A DNA stretch of 63,513 bases from Arenibacter sp. F20364 (GTDB lineage Bacteria > Bacteroidota > Bacteroidia > Flavobacteriales > Flavobacteriaceae): the NCBI RefSeq assembly GCF_023015905.1, contig NZ_JALKBD010000030.1, positions 1 to 63,513 of the forward strand. Direction: 5' to 3'. Shown here in pieces: positions 26,712 through 36,715 of the stretch. A program made the position numbers and the translations under genes. Position 1 is the stretch's first letter; every line of letters begins with the position of its first letter. The notes beneath the pieces were generated by a model. The model ran no database searches. It saw nothing but the letters and a program-made list of their open reading frames with translations, and was not told the origin of the DNA.

Positions 26712-28295
26712 CTAAATATTCTTCTTGGTATGCTCTCCGTTCAATAATCTCATGATCCCCAAAGGGTTATTATTTTTCAGGGCCTCCGGCAATAATTCCT
26801 CGGGCCAACTTTGGAAGGATACTGGTCTTACCCATCGTCTTATTGCAGAAGTTCCAACCGAGGTAAATCTACTGTCCGTTGTGGATGGAAATGGACCTCC
26901 ATGCATCATGGACGGACAAACTTCTACTCCTGTGGGCACCCCGTTGAAAATGATACGCCCTACCCTATTTACCAATGCATTTACTACCTCTGAGCTGCTT
27001 TTTATTTCGGCTTCGGTCCCAAGGATAGTTCCGGTCAACTGTCCCTCCAAATGTTGGATTACGGTAGCCAATTCTTCTTTGTCCTGGCATTGGACAACCA
27101 TTGAAAACGGTCCAAAAACCTCTTTGTGAAGAACGGGATTGTCCAAAAAGTCCTCAGCAGCAACGGTCAATATTTTTTGTTCAGCAAAATTGGGGGCAAC
27201 CTCTCCTTTAAAAGCAGCTACTTCTGCTGTTTTGGGTTGAGAGGACAATTCTTTTTTGCCTTTTTCATAGCCTGCATAGATATTGGGATGCAGCATGCAA
27301 GTTGGTTCCAATTTTTCTATTTCAGTACTTAAGCTAGATATAAAACCATCTAAGGCTTCACTTTTTATGCCTAGGATAAGGCCTGGGTTAGTACAAAATT
27401 GTCCTGCTCCCAACACTATGGATCCCGCGTATTGGGCAGCCCATTCGGACCCTTTTTGTTCCAGAGCAGATGGTAGCACCACCACTGGGTTAATGCTGCC
27501 CATCTCGGCAAATACCGGAATAGGCTCCTTTCTTTGCGATGCCAATCTATAAAGTGCCATACCTCCATTGGTACTTCCTGTAAAACCTACGCCTTTCACC
27601 TTTGGATGCATGGTCAACAATTGTCCTACCTCGGAATCGCTACTGTTTAAGTTGGAAAAAACACCATCGGGCATTCCTGTCTTTTTGGCGGCTTTGGCAA
27701 TGGCCGAGGCTACCAATTCTCCAGTTCCTGCATGCATTGGGTGACTTTTTACTATCACTGGGCAGCCTGCTGCCAAGGCACTGGCGGTATCTCCACCTGC
27801 GGTAGAAAAGGCCAATGGGAAATTGCTAGCGCCAAATACGGCAATAGGGCCAATAGGAAGCAACATTTTTCTAATGTCTGCCTTTGGCAACGGCTCCCTA
27901 TCTGGCTGAGCTGTATCTATAGTGGCCTCTACCCAAGAACCCTCCTCCAATAAGGTGGCAAAAGCCCGCAGTTGTCCCATGGTCCTCCCTCGCTCTCCTT
28001 TAGCCCTGCCTTCAGGCAATCCTGATTCCTGGACATAGACTGAAATCAATTCATCGCCCAGAGCTTCAATTTCATTGGCAATAGCCTTTAGAAATTCGGC
28101 TTTTTTTAGGTCAGAAAATTTGCCATATGTTTCAAACGCTATCGCTGCTTTTTCCACGGCGGCATTCACCTCTTCTTGGGAAGCCTCATGGAAAGTCCAT
28201 TCGGTAGGTTTGTTTAATTTTGGATTGAAAGTTGAATATGTTCTACTGTTCTTGGCCGATGTATCTACTCCAATATAGTTTTTCCCTGTAATCAT
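26712..28295 (-). CDS. 2-oxoglutarate semialdehyde dehydrogenase, NADP-type aldehyde dehydrogenase
   Basis: 527-residue aldehyde dehydrogenase of the ALDH branch used for 2,5-dioxovalerate (KGSADH). It has the nucleophile C301 in GAGQFCTNPG, general base E264 in VFAEMGSINP, the nucleotide-binding FTGSTNGG, and the branch-specific PIGPIAVFGASNFPLAFSTAG-like region (about 150-170). It performs the final step, making 2-oxoglutarate. It is the second gene of the hydroxyproline operon, 91 bp after the DapA-family gene and 4 bp before the epimerase gene. Confidence 0.9.
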   Translation of the reverse strand: MITGKNYIGVDTSAKNSRTYSTFNPKLNKPTEWTFHEASQEEVNAAVEKAAIAFETYGKFSDLKKAEFLKAIANEIEALGDELISVYVQESGLPEGRAKGERGRTMGQLRAFATLLEEGSWVEATIDTAQPDREPLPKADIRKMLLPIGPIAVFGASNFPLAFSTAGGDTASALAAGCPVIVKSHPMHAGTGELVASAIAKAAKKTGMPDGVFSNLNSSDSEVGQLLTMHPKVKGVGFTGSTNGGMALYRLASQRKEPIPVFAEMGSINPVVVLPSALEQKGSEWAAQYAGSIVLGAGQFCTNPGLILGIKSEALDGFISSLSTEIEKLEPTCMLHPNIYAGYEKGKKELSSQPKTAEVAAFKGEVAPNFAEQKILTVAAEDFLDNPVLHKEVFGPFSMVVQCQDKEELATVIQHLEGQLTGTILGTEAEIKSSSEVVNALVNRVGRIIFNGVPTGVEVCPSMMHGGPFPSTTDSRFTSVGTSAIRRWVRPVSFQSWPEELLPEALKNNNPLGIMRLLNGEHTKKNI

Positions 28296-28386
28296 TATGA
28301 ATTTATATTATAATTATATGCTCAAATAAGTTTTTATTTACTTTACTAAAGTAACACTTTAGCTGGTTTTTCCTGTTATATTTAGG

Positions 28387-29307
28387 TTAAACCAGTTCTG
28401 GTTTATAATCCGGAAGGCTTGGCCTTGTCTTTATCCCTTGTTCAATAATTTTTAAGACCCTTTTCCTTTCCTCTCCTTGGAGGGGTAATCTTGGAGCTCT
28501 TACCAGCTCTGTTCCAATTCCGGTAGCGACTTCGGCCAATTTTATATTTTGGACCAATTGAGGATTGATGTCCAGTTCCAATAAAGGTAAAAACCATCTG
28601 TAAATAGTCAAGGCTTCTTTTATTTTTTCAGCTTTGGCCAAACTGTAAATGGCTACAGTTTCTGCAGGAAAGGCACAGACCAGACCAGCTACCCAGCCGT
28701 CGGCACCCATGAGGATACTTTCCAGTCCTAAGGTGTCTACGCCTGTCAACACCTTTAAGCGGTCGCCAAATCTATTTTTAATCCTTGTAATGTTCGAGAT
28801 ATCCCGGGTAGATTCCTTTACAGCTTGAATGCTGGGCATGGTCAATAATTCCTCGAACATATCCAGAGTTACCTCTATGCCATAATCTACAGGATTGTTG
28901 TATATCATTATTGGGAGATCGGTGCTTTTGGCTACTTCTTTAAAATAGGTTACCGTTTCAAAATCATTGGCCCTATAACGCATTGGAGGCAGCATCATTA
29001 AACCACTGGCCCCATATTTTTTTGCTTTAGAGGCAGCCTCAATAGCACCTTTGGTGGTTTGTTCCGCTATGTTTATGATTACAGGTATTTTACCGTCAAC
29101 AATTCTTACCGTCTCTTGTATCAATACCTTCTTTTCATCATCTGTCAGGGTGCTGGCCTCTCCAAGTGTACCGCCCAAGATAATAGCACTGACCCCAGCT
29201 TCCAGCTGTGCTCGAATATTAAGTTCGAACATTTTTAGGTCCAAGGTGTCGTCTTTTGTGAATTTCGTGGTAACCGCTGGCATTACGCCTTCCCATTTTA
29301 TTTGCAT
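28387..29307 (-). CDS. DapA-family lyase, probable 1-pyrroline-4-hydroxy-2-carboxylate deaminase
   Basis: 306-residue class I aldolase-fold protein (dihydrodipicolinate synthase family). The Schiff-base Lys is K164 in SIQAVKESTRDISN; IMIYNNPVDYG supplies the conserved Tyr, and ILGGTLGEASTLTDDEK is the N-terminal phosphate/carboxylate-binding loop. In this operon the expected reaction is deamination and dehydration of 1-pyrroline-4-hydroxy-2-carboxylate to 2-oxoglutarate semialdehyde, not lysine synthesis. It is the first gene of the operon, with a candidate -7 box 25 bp upstream. Confidence 0.85.
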   Translation of the reverse strand: MQIKWEGVMPAVTTKFTKDDTLDLKMFELNIRAQLEAGVSAIILGGTLGEASTLTDDEKKVLIQETVRIVDGKIPVIINIAEQTTKGAIEAASKAKKYGASGLMMLPPMRYRANDFETVTYFKEVAKSTDLPIMIYNNPVDYGIEVTLDMFEELLTMPSIQAVKESTRDISNITRIKNRFGDRLKVLTGVDTLGLESILMGADGWVAGLVCAFPAETVAIYSLAKAEKIKEALTIYRWFLPLLELDINPQLVQNIKLAEVATGIGTELVRAPRLPLQGEERKRVLKIIEQGIKTRPSLPDYKPELV

Positions 29308-29331
29308 GACTATAATTTTTACAATGAATTA

Positions 29332-29339
29332 CAAATTTA
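29332..29339 (-). promoter_or_regulatory. Candidate -7 box of the hydroxyproline operon (TAAATTTG)
   Basis: Exact TAnnTTTG match on the minus strand, 25 bp before the first operon ATG. The -33 element is not clear. Confidence 0.45.
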
Positions 29340-29518
29340 ATACAAGCCTGGACCTTAATATAGACGAATGTTAGCCAAAATTGAGAGAATATTAACTTAT
29401 TGGGCATTCAACATAGAGATATTCCGGATTAAAAACTTTTTGTTCCAAAACTATTTCCAAATATTTGGAGATCTAACAGGTCTTTATCACAGTTTTACTC
29501 CATTATCGAGATTAAAAC

Positions 29519-29552
29519 CTGCCTGCCCGTATCCATTCAGGCGGGCCTGCCC
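29519..29552. repeat. GC-rich REP-like palindromic cluster, copy 1
   Basis: Overlapping inverted repeats in an otherwise AT-rich gap: GCCTG (29521-29525) with CAGGC (29538-29542), and CGGGC/GCCCG around 29542-29553. The base composition differs sharply from the surroundings. It shares the GCCTGCC core with the hairpin at 29609 and others in the window. Confidence 0.55.
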
Positions 29553-29608
29553 GTTCCGTTTAAGCGGACGTGGAAATCTAAAATAAGGGTTCTTTCAATG
29601 CTTCGCGG

Positions 29609-29633
29609 GCCTGCCTTTGTCGGTCAGGCAGGC
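29609..29633. repeat. GC-rich REP-like hairpin, copy 2
   Basis: Perfect 8-bp stem GCCTGCCT/AGGCAGGC with a 9-base loop. It lies between the divergently transcribed hydroxyproline operon and the M28 peptidase gene. Same core as 29519-29552, 44357-44393 and 61631-61664. Confidence 0.6.
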
Positions 29634-29743
29634 TTGACCCGAGGTAGTTTACTCATAATCCATTTAAGCTTCGTAGAATTCACTTCGTGTTACAGTCCAA
29701 GCAGTTTTATAAAAATACTAAGATTCTTTCTTAAAGATTTCCC

Positions 29744-29751
29744 TATTTTTG
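29744..29751 (+). promoter_or_regulatory. Candidate -7 box of the M28 peptidase gene (TATTTTTG)
   Basis: Exact TAnnTTTG match 30 bp before the ATG at 29782, giving a short leader. The -33 element is weak. Confidence 0.45.
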
Positions 29752-29781
29752 GAAAATTCCGAATTAATTAAAAATAGCTGA

Positions 29782-31344
29782 ATGAAAAAGATACTGTTTG
29801 TTGCGTTAGGACTTACCATGGCCTGCAACTCATCGCAAAAAACCATTTCCCAACAAATTGAACCGGTAAAAACTAGTGTAGACCCCCGGATTTATGCTGA
29901 ATCCATTACGGAGGCAGAATTAAAGGAACATCTTTATACTTATGCTTCTGACGAATTTGAAGGTAGGGATACAGGAGAGCCGGGGCAAAAAATGGCGGTG
30001 GAATATCTCAAGGCAGAATATGTAGAGCTCGGCATTCCTGCTGCCCAAGCTGATGGAAATTACTTTCAAAATGTTCCTTTGGTCATAGGTAAATTACCTA
30101 AGGGATCTGTTACCATAAACGGGAAGGAATACGGGAATGGTGAAGGTCTATTGACCTTTTCAGCTGCGAGTGGCAGCTATGATAATATTGTTTATGTAAG
30201 CTATGGTATAGAAGAAGAGGATTACTCGGATTATACCAACGTGGATGTAAAGGGTAAAATAGTTTTGGTTAAGGCAGGGGAGCCTATGAATGAGGATGGT
30301 ACCTATACCCTATCCGGCACTAATGAAAAGTCCGTTTGGAGCAATATGTCGGAATCCTTAGGAAAAAGAATGGAATTGGCTGCAAGTAAAGGTGCCATTG
30401 GGGTAATGTATTTTGACGAGGGCAACTACGGTCGCTTTAAAAATAGGTTTAATTTTATGCAGAGCAAGGATAGCGGAAGTATGGGATTGAAGGATGAGGT
30501 CCAAAATGATTTTTTCAGCTTTTTTATCGATAGCATGGTGGCCAACGCCATTCTCCCAAATATTTTATCGGAAAATACTTCCAAAAACGTTTCCGCCAAA
30601 TTGATGCTTAATATTGAAAGTGATAGTCAGGATGTGGAATCAGAGAACGTAGTTGCTGTAATCAAAGGTTCTGAAAAGCCTGATGAGTATGTTATCATTT
30701 CGGCACATCTTGATCATGTTGGGGTAAACAAGGAGGGGGAGATTTTTAACGGTGCAGACGACGATGGTTCTGGAACCGTTGGTCTTTTGGAGATAGCCGA
30801 AGCTTTTAAGAAGGCTGCAGATGAAGGGCATGGTCCAAAACGATCCGTTGTATTTCTTCATGTCACAGGTGAGGAAAAAGGACTTTTGGGATCAAAATAT
30901 TACGCCGATCACGACCCTGTTTTTCCTTTGTCTCAAACGGTGGCCGATTTAAATATTGATATGATCGGGAGAATAGACCCTAACCGCACTGGGGACAGGA
31001 ATTATATTTATCTAATCGGTTCGGATAAGTTGAGCACGGAACTTCATGAGCTATCCGAAGAGGTCAACAGAAAGTATATGAATATTGAATTGGACTATAC
31101 TTTTAACGACGAAAATGATCCCAACCGTTTCTACTATAGAAGTGATCATTACAATTTTGCGAAAAATAATATTCCTATCATATTCTACTTTAATGGAACC
31201 CATGCCGATTATCACCAACCAGGGGATACCCCGGACAAAATAAATTACGACCTACTGCAAAATAGGACCAGGCTGGTTTTTTACACCGCTTGGGAAATAG
31301 CCAATAGGGATGCCCGTCTAAAAGTCGATAAGGCTGCTAGATAA
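29782..31344 (+). CDS. Secreted M28-family metallopeptidase (lipoprotein)
   Basis: 520-residue zinc aminopeptidase-like enzyme anchored by a lipoprotein signal (LGLTMACNSS, Cys at about 15). A PA-type insertion (about 105-270) precedes the M28 catalytic core. Zinc ligands and catalytic residues are visible in order: ISAHLDHVG (His, Asp), GADDDGSGTVG (Asp), TGEEKGLLGS (Glu-Glu), LNIDMIGR (Asp) and THADYHQPGDT (His). It most likely trims peptides in the periplasm or at the cell surface. It is monocistronic with its own promoter and terminator. Confidence 0.92.
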   Translation: MKKILFVALGLTMACNSSQKTISQQIEPVKTSVDPRIYAESITEAELKEHLYTYASDEFEGRDTGEPGQKMAVEYLKAEYVELGIPAAQADGNYFQNVPLVIGKLPKGSVTINGKEYGNGEGLLTFSAASGSYDNIVYVSYGIEEEDYSDYTNVDVKGKIVLVKAGEPMNEDGTYTLSGTNEKSVWSNMSESLGKRMELAASKGAIGVMYFDEGNYGRFKNRFNFMQSKDSGSMGLKDEVQNDFFSFFIDSMVANAILPNILSENTSKNVSAKLMLNIESDSQDVESENVVAVIKGSEKPDEYVIISAHLDHVGVNKEGEIFNGADDDGSGTVGLLEIAEAFKKAADEGHGPKRSVVFLHVTGEEKGLLGSKYYADHDPVFPLSQTVADLNIDMIGRIDPNRTGDRNYIYLIGSDKLSTELHELSEEVNRKYMNIELDYTFNDENDPNRFYYRSDHYNFAKNNIPIIFYFNGTHADYHQPGDTPDKINYDLLQNRTRLVFYTAWEIANRDARLKVDKAAR

Positions 31345-31372
31345 AAAAAAGACTTTTTTTAATTCAGGTAAT

Positions 31373-31409
31373 AAAAGGTGGATGAACTGGTTTTGTCCAC
31401 CTTTTTTTT
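31373..31409 (+). terminator. Intrinsic terminator of the M28 peptidase gene
   Basis: Stem AAAAGGTGGA/TCCACCTTTT with a 13-base loop, followed by a run of eight T, 29 bp after the stop. It overlaps a GTG-started 75-codon frame that I therefore reject. Confidence 0.88.
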
Positions 31410-31672
31410 GTCGGCTATTGGCGTTTTTTATGTTGCTGGAGGGCTTAAAGATCACGGACCCCATATTTGGGATAGACGCCCAAATTCCAAATCAAAAATA
31501 GAATGGGTTATATTCCAAACATTCATCAACTTTTATGTTGGACATCGTAATTATTCCTATAATAATTTCAATGATTTACAAGATAGTCTTAATTTTGCAT
31601 GCTAGTAAAAAAGTAGGCAATTTGCCTGTTTACGAATATTAAATCTAAGATCATAAATCATAACCCTATAAA
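31410..31672 (+). other. Leader/promoter region of the leu operon
   Basis: This 263-bp stretch, together with the terminator before it, fills the gap between the M28 peptidase and leuC. It contains the -7 box at 31590, then a weak hairpin AGGCA/TGCCT around 31614-31626. No Leu-rich leader peptide or terminator-antiterminator pair is visible ahead of leuC. Confidence 0.45.
31590..31597 (+). promoter_or_regulatory. Candidate -7 box of the leu operon (TAATTTTG)
   Basis: Exact TAnnTTTG match 76 bp before the leuC ATG, implying a leader of about 65-70 nt. Confidence 0.5.
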
Positions 31673-33082
31673 ATGAAGAAAACGTTATTTGATAAAGTAT
31701 GGGATTCCCATGTTGTTCATAAGATTGAAAATGGGCCGGATGTATTGTTCATAGACCGTCACATGGTCCATGAAGTTACTAGTCCGGTAGCATTTTTGGG
31801 TTTAAAAAGTAGGGGTATTCCAGTTATGTATCCAGGGCGTACTTTTGCTACTGCAGACCATAACACTCCTACCATTAACCAGCATTTGCCGGTTAAAGAT
31901 CCACTTTCCGCCAATCAGTTAAAAGCTTTGGAGGAAAATTCCAAGGCCCACGGTATTTCCTATTGGGGGCTTGGGCATGAAAAAAATGGAATTGTACATG
32001 TGGTAGGTCCCGAATACGGAATTACCCAACCTGGTGCTACCATTGTTTGTGGTGATTCGCACACCTCTACCCATGGTGCTTTTGGAGCAATTGCATTTGG
32101 TATTGGAACTTCCGAAGTGGAAATGGTATTGGCTACCCAATGTATTATGCAACAGAAAGCCAAATCTATGCGTATCAATGTAAATGGAAAACTTAGTAAA
32201 GGCGTTACCCCAAAGGATGTGGCTTTGTATGTAATTTCCAAATTGACAACCTCCGGTGCAACAGGATACTTTGTGGAATATGCTGGTGATGTTTTTAGAA
32301 ACATGACCATGGAAGGCCGTATGACCGTTTGTAACCTAAGTATTGAAATGGGTGCCCGTGGAGGCATGATCGCTCCTGACGAAAAAACTTTCGAATATAT
32401 CAAAGGACGCGAATTTACTCCCGTTGGTGCCGACTGGGATAAGGCCATGGAATATTGGAAAACACTTAAAACGGATGAAGGTGCTTCTTTTGATAAAGAA
32501 ATTACTTTTGATGCTGCAGATATAGAGCCAATGATTACCTACGGAACGAATCCAGGAATGGGTATCGGAATTTCCAATGGTATTCCACAGGCCGAATCTG
32601 TGGAAGGTGGTGTTGCCACTTATAAAAAATCACTTCAATATATGGCCTTTAATGAGGGCGATAACATGATTGGAAAGCCAATCGATTTTGTGTTTTTGGG
32701 TAGTTGTACCAATGGCCGTATTGAGGATTTTAGAGCCTTTGCTTCCATAGTTAAGGGCAGAAAAAAAGCAGATAATGTTACGGCTTGGTTAGTACCTGGA
32801 TCCCATAAAGTGGAATCGGCTATCAAGGAAGAAGGAATTTTGGACATTTTGCAGGAAGCTGGTTTTGAATTACGCGAGCCAGGATGTTCTGCGTGTTTGG
32901 CCATGAACGATGATAAAGTACCCGCAGGGAAATATGCCGTCAGTACCTCGAATAGAAATTTTGAAGGTAGACAGGGCCCTGGGTCAAGAACACTTTTGGC
33001 AAGTCCGTTAGTGGCAGCTGCCGCGGCCGTGACCGGAAAGGTAACGGATCCAAGGGAGTTGATGCAGGAGGAATTGGTTTAA
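31673..33082 (+). CDS. leuC: 3-isopropylmalate dehydratase large subunit
   Basis: 469-residue aconitase-family enzyme. With LeuD it isomerises 2-isopropylmalate to 3-isopropylmalate. The [4Fe-4S] ligands are visible: Cys in [13 protein letters not shown] and the two Cys of [12 protein letters not shown]. The N-terminal segment [13 protein letters not shown] and [15 protein letters not shown] are diagnostic. It is the first gene of leuCD-A-B. Confidence 0.96.
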   Translation: MKKTLFDKVWDSHVVHKIENGPDVLFIDRHMVHEVTSPVAFLGLKSRGIPVMYPGRTFATADHNTPTINQHLPVKDPLSANQLKALEENSKAHGISYWGLGHEKNGIVHVVGPEYGITQPGATIVCGDSHTSTHGAFGAIAFGIGTSEVEMVLATQCIMQQKAKSMRINVNGKLSKGVTPKDVALYVISKLTTSGATGYFVEYAGDVFRNMTMEGRMTVCNLSIEMGARGGMIAPDEKTFEYIKGREFTPVGADWDKAMEYWKTLKTDEGASFDKEITFDAADIEPMITYGTNPGMGIGISNGIPQAESVEGGVATYKKSLQYMAFNEGDNMIGKPIDFVFLGSCTNGRIEDFRAFASIVKGRKKADNVTAWLVPGSHKVESAIKEEGILDILQEAGFELREPGCSACLAMNDDKVPAGKYAVSTSNRNFEGRQGPGSRTLLASPLVAAAAAVTGKVTDPRELMQEELV

Positions 33083-33257
33083 GACGTCAAAGTACTTTTG
33101 GCAACAAATAGATCATGAATTAGAAATTATGGCGATTAAAATATTACCCGTTGGAAATTGCTGCCGGAGGGTTTTGTGGAAGTCAAATTAATTTTGCAAT
33201 AAAATAAAGTTTAATTTTCGTTTTGCGCTAAGCGCTGAGCACATAAGTTTAAATAAC

Positions 33258-33854
33258 ATGGCATACGATAAATTTAATATACTTAAAACAACAGCAGTTC
33301 CACTTCCAATAGAGAATGTGGATACAGATCAAATAATTCCGGCCCGTTTTCTTAAGGCTACGGAACGTAAAGGTTTTGGGGATAATCTTTTCAGGGATTG
33401 GCGCTACAATCCGGATAATAGTCCAAAAGAGGATTTTGTTTTAAACAATCCTACTTTTAGTGGTAAAATATTGGTAGGTGGCAAAAACTTTGGATCCGGT
33501 TCCTCTAGGGAACATGCCGCTTGGGCAGTTTACGATTATGGATTTAGATGTGTGGTATCCAGTTTTTTTGCAGATATTTTTAAGAACAACTGTTTAAATA
33601 TTGGTGTATTGCCGGTCCAGGTAAGTGCTCCGTTTTTAGAAAAAATATTTGAGGCCATCTATGCGGACCCAAAAACCGAATTGGTAGTCAATTTGCCGGA
33701 ACAGACCATTACGTTGACAACTACTGGGGAATCCGAAAGTTTTGACATCAACGATTACAAAAAAGATAATATGCTTAACGGCTTTGATGATATTGATTAT
33801 CTTTTGAACATTAAGGAGAATATTAGGGAATTTGCCGAAGATACTCCATTGTAA
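33258..33854 (+). CDS. leuD: 3-isopropylmalate dehydratase small subunit
   Basis: 198-residue swivel-domain subunit of the LeuCD isomerase. Diagnostic segments are NVDTDQIIPARFLK and GGKNFGSGSSREHAAWAV (about 72-90). Length is normal. It follows leuC after a 175-bp gap in which no other gene is seen. Confidence 0.96.
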   Translation: MAYDKFNILKTTAVPLPIENVDTDQIIPARFLKATERKGFGDNLFRDWRYNPDNSPKEDFVLNNPTFSGKILVGGKNFGSGSSREHAAWAVYDYGFRCVVSSFFADIFKNNCLNIGVLPVQVSAPFLEKIFEAIYADPKTELVVNLPEQTITLTTTGESESFDINDYKKDNMLNGFDDIDYLLNIKENIREFAEDTPL

Positions 33855-33980
33855 AGTATTGGGTAGTAGTAAATGTACCTCATATTAAGTGAAGGTTCAC
33901 CTTCGTCTTGATATGCTACAGAGGCATTTTACTGTTTTTAGTTATTGGACAATAGAGATACGGTTACTAGTTCTGCATAA

Positions 33981-35498
33981 ATGAAACGAAGAATAATTGA
34001 AATAATGGACACCACCCTTCGGGATGGCGAACAGACCTCAGGGGTGTCCTTTTCGGCATCCGAAAAGCTTACCTTGGCTAAGTTATTGTTGGATGAGTTG
34101 AATGTAGATAGAATTGAAATTGCTTCTGCCAGGGTATCGGAGGGAGAACTTTCAGCGGTGCAACAGATAACCGAATGGGCCAAAGCAAAAGGGTATCTAG
34201 ACCGTGTTGAGGTATTGACTTTTGTTGATGGTGGTGTTTCTATTGATTGGATGAAAAAATCCGGGGCCAAGGTCCAGAATCTTTTGACCAAAGGTTCTAT
34301 GAATCACCTAACACACCAGCTTAAAAAAACTCCTGAGCAGCATTTTAAGGAAATTGCGAATACCATAGCCGAAGCCGCTAAGGAAGGTATTTCTACCAAT
34401 GTATATTTGGAGGACTGGAGCAATGGCATGCGAAATTCTAAGGAGTATGTGTTCCAATTTTTGGATTTCCTATCTGCACAACCCATAAAAAGGGTTTTGT
34501 TGCCGGACACTTTGGGAATTCTTACCTACACCGAAACTTATAAATATATATCGGAAATAGTACAGCGTTATCCCACAATGCATGTTGATTTTCATGGGCA
34601 TAACGATTATGATTTGAGTGTTTCCAATGTAATGGAGGCCTTAAAAGCAGGTTGCCATGGACTTCATTTAACAGTAAACGGTATGGGGGAAAGAGCGGGC
34701 AATGCTCCAATGGCCAGTGCCATTGCGGTTATTAACGATTTTATGCCCGAAATAGAGGTCGCCGTTAACGAGTCTTCCCTCTATAAGGTAAGCAAATTGG
34801 TATCCGCTTTTACTGGATTTGGAATTCCCGCCAACAAGCCAATTGTAGGAGACAATGTGTTTACTCAAACAGCTGGAATCCATGCAGATGGAGACAGTAA
34901 AAAGAACCTTTACTTTAATGACTTAATGCCAGAGCGATTTGGTAGAAAGCGCAAATATGCCCTAGGTAAAACCTCGGGAAAAGCCAATATTCAAAAGAAT
35001 TTGCAGGAGCTTGGACTAACACTTAATGATGATGAGTTAAGAAAGGTTACTGCCCGTATTATAGAATTGGGAGACAAAAAAGAAAAGGTAACCAAAGAAG
35101 ATTTGCCTTATATCATTTCCGATGTGTTGGACAGTGACACCTATCAGCAAAAGGTTTTTGTGAAATCTTATGTGCTTACGCATTCGAAAGGTTTAAAGCC
35201 CTCCACTACCCTAGCCCTCGAAATTAATGGAGAACTTATAGAGGAACACGCTCAGGGAGACGGGCAATATGATGCCTTTATGAATGCCTTGAGAAAGGTC
35301 TATAAATCTAAAAAATTGGACTTGCCAACTTTGGTGGATTACGCAGTGCGAATTCCGCCAGGCAGTAATTCAGATGCCCTTTGTGAAACCATTATTACAT
35401 GGAAAAGGGGTGATAAGGAATTCATTTCCAGGGGTCTGGACTCTGATCAAACTGTTTCAGCCATAAAGGCCACCGAGAAAATGTTGAATATAATCTAG
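33981..35498 (+). CDS. LeuA-family alpha-isopropylmalate/citramalate synthase (LeuA2 type)
   Basis: 505-residue DRE-TIM metallolyase with a C-terminal LeuA regulatory domain. MDTTLRDGEQTSGVSFS is the acetyl-CoA/metal motif and VDFHGHNDYDLSVSN carries the metal-binding His pair. GMGERAGNAPMASA closes the barrel; the regulatory domain spans about 375-505. It lies between leuD and leuB, so 2-isopropylmalate synthase is the first expectation. It belongs to a flavobacterial branch often annotated only by its regulatory domain; citramalate synthase activity is an alternative. Gene symbol left blank for that reason. Confidence 0.85.
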   Translation: MKRRIIEIMDTTLRDGEQTSGVSFSASEKLTLAKLLLDELNVDRIEIASARVSEGELSAVQQITEWAKAKGYLDRVEVLTFVDGGVSIDWMKKSGAKVQNLLTKGSMNHLTHQLKKTPEQHFKEIANTIAEAAKEGISTNVYLEDWSNGMRNSKEYVFQFLDFLSAQPIKRVLLPDTLGILTYTETYKYISEIVQRYPTMHVDFHGHNDYDLSVSNVMEALKAGCHGLHLTVNGMGERAGNAPMASAIAVINDFMPEIEVAVNESSLYKVSKLVSAFTGFGIPANKPIVGDNVFTQTAGIHADGDSKKNLYFNDLMPERFGRKRKYALGKTSGKANIQKNLQELGLTLNDDELRKVTARIIELGDKKEKVTKEDLPYIISDVLDSDTYQQKVFVKSYVLTHSKGLKPSTTLALEINGELIEEHAQGDGQYDAFMNALRKVYKSKKLDLPTLVDYAVRIPPGSNSDALCETIITWKRGDKEFISRGLDSDQTVSAIKATEKMLNII

Positions 35499-35560
35499 GA
35501 AAAACACAAACAATTATAACCAAGCCAGTCGAATAAACGTTTGGCAAAAAGCAAAACTGA

Positions 35561-36616
35561 ATGAAATTAAATATTGCCCTTTTAGCAGGAGATGGAATAG
35601 GTCCTGAAGTAATTGATCAAGCGGTAAAAGTATCGAACGCTATAGCCAAAAAATACAATCATGAGATTAATTGGACACCGGCCTTAACCGGTGCTGCCGC
35701 AATTGATGCTGTAGGGGAGCCTTATCCAGACGAAACCCATGCCGTTTGCGAGGCAGCAGATGCTGTTTTATTTGGCGCCATTGGGCACCCAAGATTTGAT
35801 AACGACCCCTCTGCTAAGGTTCGTCCGGAACAAGGGTTGTTGAAAATGAGACAAAAATTAGGTTTGTTTGCCAATGTTAGGCCTACTTTTACTTTCCCGT
35901 CACTTATAGATAAATCCCCTTTGAAACGAGAGCGTATAGAAGGGACAGATCTAATAATTCTAAGGGAGCTTACCGGAGGTGTCTATTTTGGAGAGAGAGG
36001 CAGAAAAGACAATGGAAATACTGCCTTTGACACCATGACTTATACCCGAGCAGAAATTCAACGTTTGGCCAAGAAGGGTTTTGAAATGGCTATGGCCAGG
36101 TCAAAAAAGTTATGTTGTGTAGATAAGGCCAATGTTTTGGAATCTTCCAGATTGTGGAGAGAGACTGTACAAGCTATGGAAAAGGATTACCCAGAAGTTA
36201 CCGTTTCCTATGAATTTGTTGATGCGGTGGCCATGAGATTGGTACAATGGCCAAGCTCTTACGATGTTATGATCACGGAAAATCTTTTTGGAGATATTTT
36301 AACGGATGAGGCTTCTGTTATCTCTGGATCAATGGGATTAATGCCATCGGCTTCTGTGGGTACCAAGACCAGATTGTACGAACCAATACACGGATCTTAC
36401 CCGCAGGCTGCAGGAAAGGATATTGCGAATCCTCTAGCTACCGTTCTATCTGCAGCTATGATGTTCGAAGATTTTGATTTAAAGGAGGAAGCACAGGACA
36501 TTAGGGATATTGTGAACAAATCTCTGGCAGAAGGTGTTGTTACCGAAGATTTGGCAGAAGGAGGCAAAGCTTTTAAGACCAGTGAAGTTGGCGATTGGTT
36601 GGCAAAGAATATATAG
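35561..36616 (+). CDS. leuB: 3-isopropylmalate dehydrogenase
   Basis: 351-residue NAD-dependent decarboxylating dehydrogenase. Diagnostic parts are [13 protein letters not shown] at the start, [45 protein letters not shown], and [20 protein letters not shown]. Last gene of the leu operon, closed by the bidirectional terminator at 36652. Confidence 0.97.
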   Translation: MKLNIALLAGDGIGPEVIDQAVKVSNAIAKKYNHEINWTPALTGAAAIDAVGEPYPDETHAVCEAADAVLFGAIGHPRFDNDPSAKVRPEQGLLKMRQKLGLFANVRPTFTFPSLIDKSPLKRERIEGTDLIILRELTGGVYFGERGRKDNGNTAFDTMTYTRAEIQRLAKKGFEMAMARSKKLCCVDKANVLESSRLWRETVQAMEKDYPEVTVSYEFVDAVAMRLVQWPSSYDVMITENLFGDILTDEASVISGSMGLMPSASVGTKTRLYEPIHGSYPQAAGKDIANPLATVLSAAMMFEDFDLKEEAQDIRDIVNKSLAEGVVTEDLAEGGKAFKTSEVGDWLAKNI

Positions 36617-36623
36617 TACAAAT

Positions 36624-36648
36624 GTCATTCCTGTGTAGACAGGAATCT
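36624..36648. repeat. Dispersed-type palindrome (ATTCCTGT/ACAGGAAT)
   Basis: A perfect 8-bp stem with a 4-base loop sits inside GTCATTCCTG...AGGAATCT. This resembles a palindromic sequence found scattered in many bacterial genomes. It lies 8 bp after the leuB stop and directly before the terminator. Confidence 0.5.
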
Positions 36649-36651
36649 ATA

Positions 36652-36689
36652 AAAAGAGGGCAGCTAATTACAATTAGCCGCCCTCTTTT
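36652..36689. terminator. Bidirectional terminator between leuB and the MFS gene
   Basis: Long stem AAAAGAGGGC/GCCCTCTTTT extended by GCTAATT/AATTAGC with single mismatches. A/T runs on both flanks let it serve both converging transcripts. Confidence 0.88.
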
Positions 36690-36715
36690 ATGATATAAGG
36701 TTTTTTTTCCGAACC

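Larger units (their letters stand above)
29308..29781. other. Divergent intergenic region with promoters and REP-like repeats
   Basis: 474 bp between the minus-strand hydroxyproline operon and the plus-strand M28 peptidase. It holds a candidate -7 box for each direction (29332 and 29744) and two GC-rich repeat elements. No gene is seen. Confidence 0.55.

Noticed and set aside
31378..31605. 75-codon frame ahead of leuC
   Set aside because: It starts at GTG inside the M28 terminator stem and its sequence lacks any conserved look; the leu promoter lies within it.
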